From assembly GCA_964654995.1 (NCBI GenBank), contig CAZZKF010000011.1:1-48761 (forward strand): a stretch of DNA of 48,761 nt, in the 5' to 3' direction. The position numbers were made by a program, and so were the translations under genes. Positions 41,741 to 48,761 of the stretch are shown here, piece by piece (position 1 is the first letter of the stretch; the number at the start of each line of letters is the position of its first letter). The DNA is from CAZZKF01 sp964654995. Lineage in GTDB: Bacteria; Pseudomonadota; Alphaproteobacteria; CAZZKF01. The notes under the pieces are model-generated. The model made no database searches. It was not told the origin of the DNA and saw only the letters and a list, made by a program, of their open reading frames with translations.

Positions 41741-42268
41741 CTATTTGCACTGGCTGATCGAGCCCTCGGCGCACACTGTCTTGCCGTCGATCCAGGTCGC
41801 CCCGGACATATCGGCATTCAGCAGATCGGCGCGCTCCAGCCTGGCGCCGGTGAAATCGGCGCCGCGCAGATTGGCGCCGAACAGCCGGGTGCCGCGCAGC
41901 AGCGCGTCTTTCAGAGAGGCGCCGGACAGGTTGGCCGAGGTGAAGTCCGCTTCCGTCAGGTTGGCACCGTCAAGCCGGGCACCGATCAGGCGGGCGTTCA
42001 GGAACTTGGCGCGCCGGGCATCGATCCCGCTGAGGTTGGCGCCCGACAGATCGGTCCAGGTCATCCGCGCTTCGCGCAGGTTGGCGCCGGTCAGATCAAC
42101 GTCGATGAACGGGCGATCATCGTGATAGCAGCGCTGCCAGTTGACTCCGGGGCGCGGCGGGTCAGCACACGCCGCCTGGGCCGGCGCCGGGCTGAATCCG
42201 ACGGCAAGGATCAGCACCAGAGGGCCGGCGAGTCCTGCGCAGACCGATCGGGTCAGGGTCCCGTCCAT
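41741..42268 (-). CDS. Secreted pentapeptide-repeat protein
   Basis: Exported protein of 175 aa. A signal peptide (VLILAVGFSPAPAQA) precedes a short linker with Cys-containing segments (ACADPP, QRCYHDD), and then about 18 consecutive pentapeptide repeats of the A(D/N)LXX type (GANLSGIDARRAKF, ADFTSANLSGASL, GANLRGADFTGA). These fold into a right-handed quadrilateral beta-helix. Some family members mimic DNA, but this one is exported, so that role is unlikely. The tail (WIDGKTVCAEGSISQCK) has two Cys, possibly a disulfide cap. It lies 18 nt after the thioesterase gene and 48 nt before the CLC gene. Confidence 0.9.
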   Translation of the reverse strand: MDGTLTRSVCAGLAGPLVLILAVGFSPAPAQAACADPPRPGVNWQRCYHDDRPFIDVDLTGANLREARMTWTDLSGANLSGIDARRAKFLNARLIGARLDGANLTEADFTSANLSGASLKDALLRGTRLFGANLRGADFTGARLERADLLNADMSGATWIDGKTVCAEGSISQCK

Positions 42269-42286
42269 GGTCTGCGATTGCCTCCT

Positions 42287-42778
42287 TCAGACCTGTCGGC
42301 GCCGGATGCCGATGATGCGACCGGCTTCCGGTGGCCGTGCCAATGTGCGATGGGCGGCCAGTATATCCTGAAGCCGGGCATAGGTCTTGTCCGGAAATCG
42401 TGCCGATTTCCGGGCCTTCATGTCGACATAGATTCCCAGTGCCTCATGGGTGGCGGACAGCACGTCGTTGGCGGCATTCCACATGCGCATGAAAAAATGA
42501 AGCCGTTTGCCATCGGCATCGAGCAGCTGGAAATCGACCCGCACGCGATCGCCCTCAAACAGCTCGCGCTGATAAGTGATGTGAGATTCCAGCGCGAACG
42601 CCGAGCCGACCCCGGCTCGCGTGTGGCTGATCCCGATGCCCATGTCTTCGAGGAACACGTCCAGTGACTTGTCAAAGATGTGCAGGTAATAGGCCACGTT
42701 CATATGGCCGTTGTAGTCCAGCCATTCCGGCTGAACGGTCGCCTGGTAAAGCTCAATCGGCGCCACCGGCTGGGACAT
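42287..42778 (-). CDS. Thioesterase-family hotdog protein
   Basis: Cytosolic acyl-CoA thioesterase-like protein of 163 aa with a hotdog fold. The catalytic-type segment LDYNGHMNVAYYLHIFD is the classic 4-hydroxybenzoyl-CoA thioesterase-like motif, with Asp/Asn and HMN. FALESHITYQRELFEGDRV and SATHEALGIYVDMKARK are also conserved. The frame is open up to 42805, but MSQPVAPIELYQATV at 42778 starts the domain directly. The acyl substrate is not evident and the neighbours do not help. Confidence 0.9.
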   Translation of the reverse strand: MSQPVAPIELYQATVQPEWLDYNGHMNVAYYLHIFDKSLDVFLEDMGIGISHTRAGVGSAFALESHITYQRELFEGDRVRVDFQLLDADGKRLHFFMRMWNAANDVLSATHEALGIYVDMKARKSARFPDKTYARLQDILAAHRTLARPPEAGRIIGIRRRQV

Positions 42779-42887
42779 GCCGTACTCCCTCAGCAATTGG
42801 CACATTGGCGGCGCGCCCGGGCACGCCGGTGCCCGCTCCTATATCGTAAACTGGCCGGCGAGGGAAGGGCAGGCGCCGCGGCGGGTG

Positions 42888-43304
42888 TTATCGCACGGTG
42901 ATCGTGATCTTTTCAGAGACCACCGGCGGCACATGCGGGATGTGATTGTGATCGCCAAGAACAAGTTGCAGCGTATGGACGCCCGGCACCAGGCTCAATG
43001 TCGTTTCGGTCTGGCCGCCGCCGAAGTGCAGGTGCCGGGCGTCCTTGGGGATTGGCTCGCCGGCCGCGGGCAATGGCGTATCGACCAACAGGTGATGGTG
43101 CCCGGTGCCCGGCTTCTCGACGCCGGCAGGCGCCACGCCCATGCCGCGCAGTCCGAAGCGGATGGTGATCGGGTTCGATACCACGTCGCCGTCGGCCGGG
43201 GTGATGAAATAGACCTTGGCGTTCTTCGGCGCCGACGACGCGGCCTGGGTCAGGCTCACGGGTACGATCGTAAGGATCAGGGCGAAAAAGATTCTCTCAA
43301 ACAT
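42888..43304 (-). CDS. DUF4399 secreted protein
   Basis: Exported protein of 138 aa with a signal peptide (FFALILTIVPVSLTQA) and the DUF4399 domain: KVYFITPADGDVVSNPITIRFGL, HHHLLVDTPLPAAGEPIP, HLHFGGGQTETTLSL, GVHTLQLVLGDHNHIPH. The domain is a small beta-sandwich with many His residues (HHH, HLH, HNHIPH), suggesting metal contacts. The function is unknown. It is divergent from the AsmA gene, 319 bp away, and about 110 bp upstream of the thioesterase gene. Confidence 0.9.
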   Translation of the reverse strand: MFERIFFALILTIVPVSLTQAASSAPKNAKVYFITPADGDVVSNPITIRFGLRGMGVAPAGVEKPGTGHHHLLVDTPLPAAGEPIPKDARHLHFGGGQTETTLSLVPGVHTLQLVLGDHNHIPHVPPVVSEKITITVR

Positions 43305-43531
43305 GATCGGCTCTCCAACGTCTAACGGCCCGGCGGCCGGTTCGTGGTTATGCTACGGCCGGCGATCCCGCCTCGCAAGGAAGCGGGCTTGCGGTCCCGC
43401 GTTCGCCATGCTGCCCGGCAAAATGGCCCGTCATTTCATGGCTTGCACTTTGCCGCCCGCGTGGTTACTTCTGCCATGACGAGGCAATCCGCGAGGCCAC
43501 CCGGGACGCAGGGCTTTCCGGGAAGGGGCTG
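43305..43531. other. Divergent intergenic region, no gene seen
   Basis: Part of the 319-bp gap between the DUF4399 gene and the AsmA gene. Open frames here run into known genes in other phases and have no coding character. I see no hairpin-plus-T terminator and no clear promoter for DUF4399. Confidence 0.4.
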
Positions 43532-43560
43532 TTGTTGTTCATCTTCGCGCCATTTAGAAT
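43532..43560 (+). promoter_or_regulatory. Probable sigma-70 promoter of the AsmA gene
   Basis: TTGTTG (43532-43537), a 17-nt spacer and TAGAAT (43555-43560) lie upstream of the GTG at 43624. The -10 is one base from consensus and the -35 is moderate. Transcription would begin near 43567. Confidence 0.45.
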
Positions 43561-43623
43561 TGTATGTAAAGAGGCGTGGCGCGAGAAAGCCCGGGTCTGG
43601 GGCCAGGACGCGAGGAAAGCGCG

Positions 43624-46600
43624 GTGAAAAAACTCGTCATCGGCATCGGCATCGCGCTCGGCCTCCTTGTGCTGGCCGCCCTGATCCTGCCCAGCTTCAT
43701 CAACTGGAACCGCTATCGTACCGAGATCGCCGGCGCCGCCGAGGACCTGACCGGGCGCGAGGTGTCGATCGGCGGCTCGATCGCCTTTTCGGTGCTGCCG
43801 GCGCCCGCCTTGCTGGTCAAGGACGTCCGCGTCGCCAACCTGCCGGGTGCGGCCACCGTCGATATGCTGAAACTGAAGTCGCTGGAGGTGCGTGTCGCCC
43901 TGCTGCCACTGCTGCGCGGCCAGTTTCAGGTCCAGAAGGTGGTTCTGGTGGAGCCGGTGATCGAGTTCGAGCGGCTGGCCGACGGCCAGCGCAACTGGGT
44001 GCTGGGCGAGGAGGGCGAGGCTGGCCCGGCGGAAGGCCCGCCACCAAGCGCTGATATTCAGCTCGAGAACTTCGTCGTGCGGGGCGGACAACTGACCTAT
44101 CGCGACGCTGCCAGCGGCGCCGAATACACGCTCGATGATCTCGATGTGACGGTTTCGGCAAACTCGCTCGATGGCCCGTTTGCGGCGACCGGCCGGCTCG
44201 GTTATCAGGGCCTTCCGGTGGCCTTTGAGATTTCCACCGGGGTTCGCGTGCCGCGCCGGCCGATGGCTTTGGCGGTGACCCTCAGGCTCGGCGACGGTGC
44301 CGGCGAGGCCAAATTCAGCGGCAGCGCGACAATCGGGGAGCCCGGCCTTGACGGGCGTCTGGAGGTTTCCGGCAGGGAACTGGCCAAGCTGTTGGCGGCC
44401 GTGTCCGGATCAGAGGGTGGCAAAGCCGCATTGCCGGGCTTCGAGCCGCTGCTTGGCCTGCCGTTCGTTGCCAAGGCGAATATTGAAGTCGATGGCAAGG
44501 GCGCCCGCATCGCCGATCTGTCCCTTGAGCTCGGCTCCGGTGAGAACGCTATATCCGGCACCGGACGCCTCGGCGTCGATTGGCAGGAGCAGACCAGCAT
44601 CGACCTCAAACTGGCGATTGCCAGCATCAATCTCGATGCCCTGGGCGTGACCGGCGACCCGCCGGCGGCTTCGCGCGAGAACCGCCCGGCCGAAACCTCG
44701 GCGCCGCAACCGGACGATCCGTTTTCGCTGCCCGCGGATATCGGCGCCAGCTTCGATGTCAGCGTCGCCGCCGTCACCCTTCATGAAGGCTTGATCCGAA
44801 ATTTGCGGCTTGCCGGCAAACTGGCGAGCGGCACCCTCGAGATCACCTGGGCGTCGGCGCAACTGCCGGGCACTTCGGATATCAGCTTCGCAGGGACCTT
44901 GCGGGCGGTGGACGAGGGCCCGCGCCTGGAAGGCAAGGTGAAGGCGGCATCGAACAATCTGCGCGGCCTGCTGCGCTGGCTCCAGGCCGACATTGCCAAG
45001 GTACCGCCGGGGCGGCTGACCAAGGCCACGGTGTCCGGCAGTCTGGCAGCGACCCGGGCGGCCGTGCAGCTTTATGCCATGGACATGACGGTCGATACCT
45101 CGCGGATCACCGGCGGCGTCGCCTTTGCTCTTCGCAAGCGCACCTCGTTCAGTGCCGATCTCGATATCGATCGGCTCAACCTCGATGCCTATCTGCCACC
45201 GCGCCGCCCGACCGAAAAGCCGCGCGGCGCGCCGACCCGGGCGGCGGTCGAAGAAGCGCCGGCCAAGGTCTCGGCACTCGCCGCTCTGGACAAGTTCGAC
45301 ACCAATTTCAAACTGCGCGTAGAACGCCTGACCTACAAGCAGACGCTGCTCACCGGGCTCGAGGCCGATCTGTCGCTGATCGGTGGTGAGCTGGACATCA
45401 AGACCCTTGCGGTCAAGGACGTCGGCGGCGCCGGGCTCACCCTGAGCGGCAAGGGGCAGCATTTTTCCGGCCGGCCGCGCCTCGTCGCCGATCTCAAGAT
45501 CGCCGGCAAGAGCCTGGCCGGGTTCGAGAAAATCGTCGGGGTGAAACTGCCCTGGACAACGCCCGCTGCCGGTAACGTCACGATCACCGCCAAGCTCGAT
45601 GGCGATTTCGAGCAGAAGGTCGCGGTCGATACGGATATCGCCCTGGGGCCGACCCGCGCCCGGGCAACGGGCCGCATCACCGGGCTTGATCGCACGCCGG
45701 TGTTCAACCTGACGCTGGATATCGGCAATGACAGCCTGGCTGCATTCATCCGTCAGTTCGATATCGATATGAACCCGCCGGCCAAGCGGGACGATGGTGC
45801 AGTGACTCTCAAGGGCACGGTCAACGGGCCACTCAGTTCACTTGACGTCAATGTCGCGCTCGATGTCGCTGGCGGCCGGTTCAGCGTTGCCGGCAATGTC
45901 GCCCGGCGTACCACCGGCGTCAGCTATGATGTTTCGCTCGGCGTGCGGAGTGACAGCCTCATCCGTCTGGTGCGCGGCCTCGGCCATGATTTCCGTCCGG
46001 CGTCGAAACGATTGGGCGGCATCGATGTCAGTGCCGACGTCAAGGGCGATGCCGGCAGCATCGTGCTTTCGGCCCTGACCGGCAATATCGGCCCGGTGTC
46101 GCTGAATGGCGAAGCCAATCTCAAGTTCACCCAGGGTCGCCCCAAGCTGACCGCACGCCTGCAGGCCGGCGAGGTGGTGGCCGACATGTTCCTGGCGCCT
46201 GAGCGCGCCAGTGCCCGGCGGGTGCGCAAGACCCGTGCTGCCCCCGGTGTCGCCCGCTGGTCACGCGAGCCCTTCGATCTCGGCTGGCTCCGCAAGCTCG
46301 ATGCCGATGTCGAGCTTTCGGCCCGGCGCATCGCGTTTCGTGCCTATGAGTTCGTGGTGCCCGAGGCCACCCTGCGGCTTGGCGACGGGACGCTCGAGAT
46401 CAGCCGCCTGAAAGGCCGGCTGTTCGATGGTGACATCGATTTGACGGCGCGCCTGCAAGGCAGCGTGCCGGCCCGGGTGTGGCTGGATTTCAAGCTCCGT
46501 GGCGCCGCCGTCGACCGGGCGCTGAAGGCGACCGCCGATATCGCCGCGGCCACCGGACGGTTCGACATGGATGGCTCGTTCAAGGCCGCCGGGGCCAGCC

Positions 46601-47274
46601 AGTTCGAGATGATTTCGGCGCTCACCGGCAAGGCGACGCTTGCGGCGCGCGACGGTGTTATACGCGGCATCGATCTGCGCCGGGTCAGCGACGGGCTCAA
46701 CAAGATCGAAAAGATCGAGGATTATTTCGCCCTCATCCGTGCCGGCCTGTCGGGCGGTGTAACCCCGTACAAACGGATTGCCGGCGACCTGGTGATCAAG
46801 AACGGCGTCGCCCGCACCCGCAATGTCGTGGCCGAGATCGAGGCGGCCAGCGCCGATTTGTCAGCAGTCATCGATCTGCCCGACTGGCGAATCGATGCCA
46901 CCAGCCGTTTCCGGTTCATCGACCACCCGGACGCGCCGTCGGTGGGGCTCGATCTCTCCGGCCCGCTGCACGATCCCAAACGCAAGTTCGTCAGCCGCGA
47001 GATGCAGGCCTATATCGGCCGCAAGCTGGGCGCCGCGGTGCTGCGTCGGGCGATCGCCAAGCCGGGAAGCGGCCTCGACCGGCTGCTGGGCGGCACGCCA
47101 GCAGACGCGGCACCGGCCGGCGCCGGAGAACCGGCTTCGGCGGCACCGCAGGGCACCGCCCCGGCGCCGACGACCACCACACCCGAGCCAACCGCGGAAA
47201 CGCCACCCCCCGATCCCGCTCAGCAATTGCTCGAAGGCATCCTCAATCAGATCAAGAAGAAAAAGGGCGATTAG
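43624..47274 (+). CDS. AsmA-family protein
   Basis: Large inner-membrane-anchored periplasmic protein of 1216 aa. The N-terminal transmembrane segment (LVIGIGIALGLLVLAALILP) is followed at once by NWNRYRTEIAGAAEDLTGREVSIGG, the AsmA N-terminal signature, then a very long region of repeated beta-strand patterns (GxLxxxxxxLxG) typical of the repeating beta-groove bridge proteins proposed to carry lipids between membranes. The AsmA C-terminal domain is near residues 950-1130 (ISALTGKATLAARDGVIRGIDLR). A Pro/Ala/Thr-rich tail and basic end (QIKKKKGD) follow. GTG at 43624 is preceded by AGGAAAG at five nt; an upstream GTG at 43576 is less likely. Lipid transport is inference from the family. Confidence 0.92.
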   Translation: MKKLVIGIGIALGLLVLAALILPSFINWNRYRTEIAGAAEDLTGREVSIGGSIAFSVLPAPALLVKDVRVANLPGAATVDMLKLKSLEVRVALLPLLRGQFQVQKVVLVEPVIEFERLADGQRNWVLGEEGEAGPAEGPPPSADIQLENFVVRGGQLTYRDAASGAEYTLDDLDVTVSANSLDGPFAATGRLGYQGLPVAFEISTGVRVPRRPMALAVTLRLGDGAGEAKFSGSATIGEPGLDGRLEVSGRELAKLLAAVSGSEGGKAALPGFEPLLGLPFVAKANIEVDGKGARIADLSLELGSGENAISGTGRLGVDWQEQTSIDLKLAIASINLDALGVTGDPPAASRENRPAETSAPQPDDPFSLPADIGASFDVSVAAVTLHEGLIRNLRLAGKLASGTLEITWASAQLPGTSDISFAGTLRAVDEGPRLEGKVKAASNNLRGLLRWLQADIAKVPPGRLTKATVSGSLAATRAAVQLYAMDMTVDTSRITGGVAFALRKRTSFSADLDIDRLNLDAYLPPRRPTEKPRGAPTRAAVEEAPAKVSALAALDKFDTNFKLRVERLTYKQTLLTGLEADLSLIGGELDIKTLAVKDVGGAGLTLSGKGQHFSGRPRLVADLKIAGKSLAGFEKIVGVKLPWTTPAAGNVTITAKLDGDFEQKVAVDTDIALGPTRARATGRITGLDRTPVFNLTLDIGNDSLAAFIRQFDIDMNPPAKRDDGAVTLKGTVNGPLSSLDVNVALDVAGGRFSVAGNVARRTTGVSYDVSLGVRSDSLIRLVRGLGHDFRPASKRLGGIDVSADVKGDAGSIVLSALTGNIGPVSLNGEANLKFTQGRPKLTARLQAGEVVADMFLAPERASARRVRKTRAAPGVARWSREPFDLGWLRKLDADVELSARRIAFRAYEFVVPEATLRLGDGTLEISRLKGRLFDGDIDLTARLQGSVPARVWLDFKLRGAAVDRALKATADIAAATGRFDMDGSFKAAGASQFEMISALTGKATLAARDGVIRGIDLRRVSDGLNKIEKIEDYFALIRAGLSGGVTPYKRIAGDLVIKNGVARTRNVVAEIEAASADLSAVIDLPDWRIDATSRFRFIDHPDAPSVGLDLSGPLHDPKRKFVSREMQAYIGRKLGAAVLRRAIAKPGSGLDRLLGGTPADAAPAGAGEPASAAPQGTAPAPTTTTPEPTAETPPPDPAQQLLEGILNQIKKKKGD

Positions 47275-47280
47275 GACCGC

Positions 47281-47553
47281 TCAAGCCTTGCTGGACGCCT
47301 CGTGGCTCGCCTGCGAAGCGGCCTTTTCGCGCAAATATTCGACCAGATAGACCCGGATGGCGCTCGACAGATTGCCGCTGCGCCGTGCATCGATTTCGCT
47401 GACCAGCCGGTTGATCGAGGTCTGGCGTTCCTTCGCCAGCTCGGCCAGAAGCTCCCAGAACGCCGGCTCCAGCGAGATGCTGGTGGCGTGCCCCGCGACG
47501 CGCACCGAATGCTTGATGGGCACGTCGCGACGGGCAGGCGGATGGGACGGCAT
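47281..47553 (-). CDS. Ribbon-helix-helix protein (RHH_4 type)
   Basis: Small probable DNA-binding protein of 90 aa. After a basic N-terminus (RRDVPIKHSVRVAGH), the block TSISLEPAFWELLAELAKER and SINRLVSEIDARRSGNLSSA and RVYLVEYLREK match the RHH_4 family found in alphaproteobacteria. It probably acts as a transcription regulator, but no target is known. It is nine bases downstream of the fumarase gene on the same strand, so probably co-transcribed, and its stop lies six bases from the convergent AsmA stop. Confidence 0.85.
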   Translation of the reverse strand: MPSHPPARRDVPIKHSVRVAGHATSISLEPAFWELLAELAKERQTSINRLVSEIDARRSGNLSSAIRVYLVEYLREKAASQASHEASSKA

Positions 47554-47562
47554 GGGTGGCGA

Positions 47563-48761
47563 TCAGCGCCGCGGGGCGAAGAAATCGTTGCCCTTGTCAT
47601 CGATGACGATGAAGGCGGGGAAGTTTTCGACCTCGATCTTCCACACCGCCTCCATCCCGAAATCCGGGAAATCAAGAACCTCGACCTTGCGGATGCTGTC
47701 CTGGGCAAGAATCGCTGCCGGGCCGCCGATGGAGCCGAGATAAAAACCGCCGTTCTTCCTGCACGACTCGACGACGATGGGACTGCGGTTGCCCTTGGCC
47801 AGCGTCACCAGGCAGGCGCCCGCTTCCTGGAAGCGCGGAATGTAACTGTCCATGCGCCCGGCCGTCGTCGGCCCGAACGAGCCGCTTGCCATTCCCTTGG
47901 GGCGCTTGGCCGGACCGGCGTAATAGACCATGTAGTCCTTCATGTAGTCGGGCATCGGCTTGCCTTCGTCGAGCGCCTGATTGATCGCCCGGTGGGCAAG
48001 GTCGCGGGCGACCACCATCGGCCCGGTGAGAGAGAGGCGGGTGCGGATCGGATAGCGGGAAAGCGTGGCGCGAATTTCGTCCATCGGCCGGGTGAGGTCG
48101 ATCTCGACGACCTCGCCACCCAGTGCGTCGCCAACGATGTCGGGCAGATATTTGGCGGGGTCGGTTTCCAATTGTTCGAGAAAGACGCCCTCTGCCGTGA
48201 TCTTGGCCTTGGCCTGACGATCGGCCGAGCAGGACACGCCGATGCCGATGGGCAGCGAGGCGCCATGGCGGGGCAGACGCACGACACGCACGTCGTGGCA
48301 GAAATACTTGCCGCCGAACTGGGCACCAATGCCGGTGCGCCGGGTGATCTCCATGATCTCGGCTTCCAGTTCTTCATCCCGGAAAGCGTGGCCCAAGTCG
48401 TTGCCGCGCTTCGGCAGGCCATCGAGATCGCGGGCGCTGGCGAGTTTCACCGTCTTCAAGGTCATTTCCGCCGACAAGCCGCCGATCACCACCGCCAGAT
48501 GGTAGGGCGGGCAGGCGGCGGTGCCCAGCGTGCGGATTTTTTCGTCCAGGAATTCGAGCAGCGCGTCCTTGCGCAGCAGCGCCGGGGTTGCCTGATAGAG
48601 AAATGTTTTGTTGGCCGAGCCGCCGCCCTTGGCGAGAAACAGAAAATCGTAGGTGTCGCCGCCGGTGGCGTAAACCTCGATCTGGGCCGGCAGGTTGGTG
48701 CCGGTATTTTTTTCCTCGAACATGGTGATCGGCGCCATCTGCGAATAGCGCAGATTGTCCT
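47563..48761 (-). CDS. Class I fumarate hydratase (partial, 5' end outside window)
   Basis: Iron-sulfur fumarase of the TCA cycle, hydrating fumarate to malate. Its N-terminal part lies beyond the window: the frame reads through 48761 with DNLRYSQMAPITMFEEKNTG, an internal family segment. The ATG at 48738 is thus not a true start. Visible family markers are NLPAQIEVYATGGDTYDFLF, GTAACPPYHLAVVIGG and ESCRKNGGFYLGSIGGPAA, the latter two carrying two of the three Cys that bind the [4Fe-4S] cluster; the third would be in the missing N-terminal part. It ends in KGNDFFAPRR. An RHH gene follows nine bases after the stop. Confidence 0.95.
   Translation of the reverse strand, partial: DNLRYSQMAPITMFEEKNTGTNLPAQIEVYATGGDTYDFLFLAKGGGSANKTFLYQATPALLRKDALLEFLDEKIRTLGTAACPPYHLAVVIGGLSAEMTLKTVKLASARDLDGLPKRGNDLGHAFRDEELEAEIMEITRRTGIGAQFGGKYFCHDVRVVRLPRHGASLPIGIGVSCSADRQAKAKITAEGVFLEQLETDPAKYLPDIVGDALGGEVVEIDLTRPMDEIRATLSRYPIRTRLSLTGPMVVARDLAHRAINQALDEGKPMPDYMKDYMVYYAGPAKRPKGMASGSFGPTTAGRMDSYIPRFQEAGACLVTLAKGNRSPIVVESCRKNGGFYLGSIGGPAAILAQDSIRKVEVLDFPDFGMEAVWKIEVENFPAFIVIDDKGNDFFAPRR

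Noticed and set aside
43344..44054. 236-aa plus-strand frame over the AsmA start
   Set aside because: Out of phase with AsmA, Arg/Gly/Pro-rich and without a family.

Overview
The window is one contiguous, gene-dense, high-GC stretch of bacterial chromosome. Several things point to an alphaproteobacterium, probably Rhodospirillales-like: the bamD-recN-ligA order, an RHH_4-type ribbon-helix-helix gene beside a class I fumarase, a GTTC-N7-GTTC-type LexA box, and the general protein style. This assignment is inference. I see no rRNA, tRNA, CRISPR array, IS element or phage genes. Nearly every long ORF opposite a real gene is a GC-driven shadow.

Layout. (1) 105-2092, minus: a Sel1-repeat protein and an ArgO/LysE-type exporter, followed by a 490-bp gene-free stretch with two hairpin-bearing 70-bp repeats and a structured leader. 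(2) 2585-7171, plus: a fused indolepyruvate:ferredoxin oxidoreductase and a Leu/Phe-type amino-acid dehydrogenase, which together fit oxidative breakdown of aromatic or branched amino acids. (3) 7246-12337, minus: an arginine succinyltransferase (AST) operon, M20 hydrolase-astA-astD-astB, without astC and without a recognisable astE. (4) 12442-13176, plus: a DUF364 protein. (5) 13159-18721, minus: an envelope-proteostasis operon NfeD protease-slipin-Lon-like protease-universal stress protein. (6) 18916-21991, plus and divergent from it: a Pcm-archease fusion, RtcB RNA ligase and DUF3775, so protein repair and RNA repair are coupled. (7) 22007-25243, minus: an NSS transporter, a reductive-dehalogenase-like Fe-S protein, a 60-aa ORF and an AhpD-like protein. 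(8) 25551-28929, plus: a PEP-CTERM protein behind a sigma-54 promoter, a ThDP enzyme and a lipid-kinase-family protein. (9) 29163-31115, plus: an iron-uptake unit, a cupredoxin-fold protein and an FTR1 permease fused in frame to an outer-membrane-barrel-like domain, behind a promoter overlapped by a Fur-like dyad. (10) 31308-36671, plus: bamD-recN-ligA-HAD. (11) 36661-43304, minus: prmA-uvrD (the latter behind a LexA-like box), CLC channel, pentapeptide protein, thioesterase and DUF4399. (12) 43624-47274, plus: a large AsmA protein. (13) 47281-48761, minus: an RHH protein and a class I fumarase cut by the window end.

The most interesting items are the Pcm-archease fusion feeding RtcB, the FTR1 permease carrying a signal-peptide-like joint and a barrel domain, the AST operon in which an M20 hydrolase may stand in for AstE, and the PEP-CTERM gene with a near-consensus sigma-54 promoter and upstream dyad and phased repeats.
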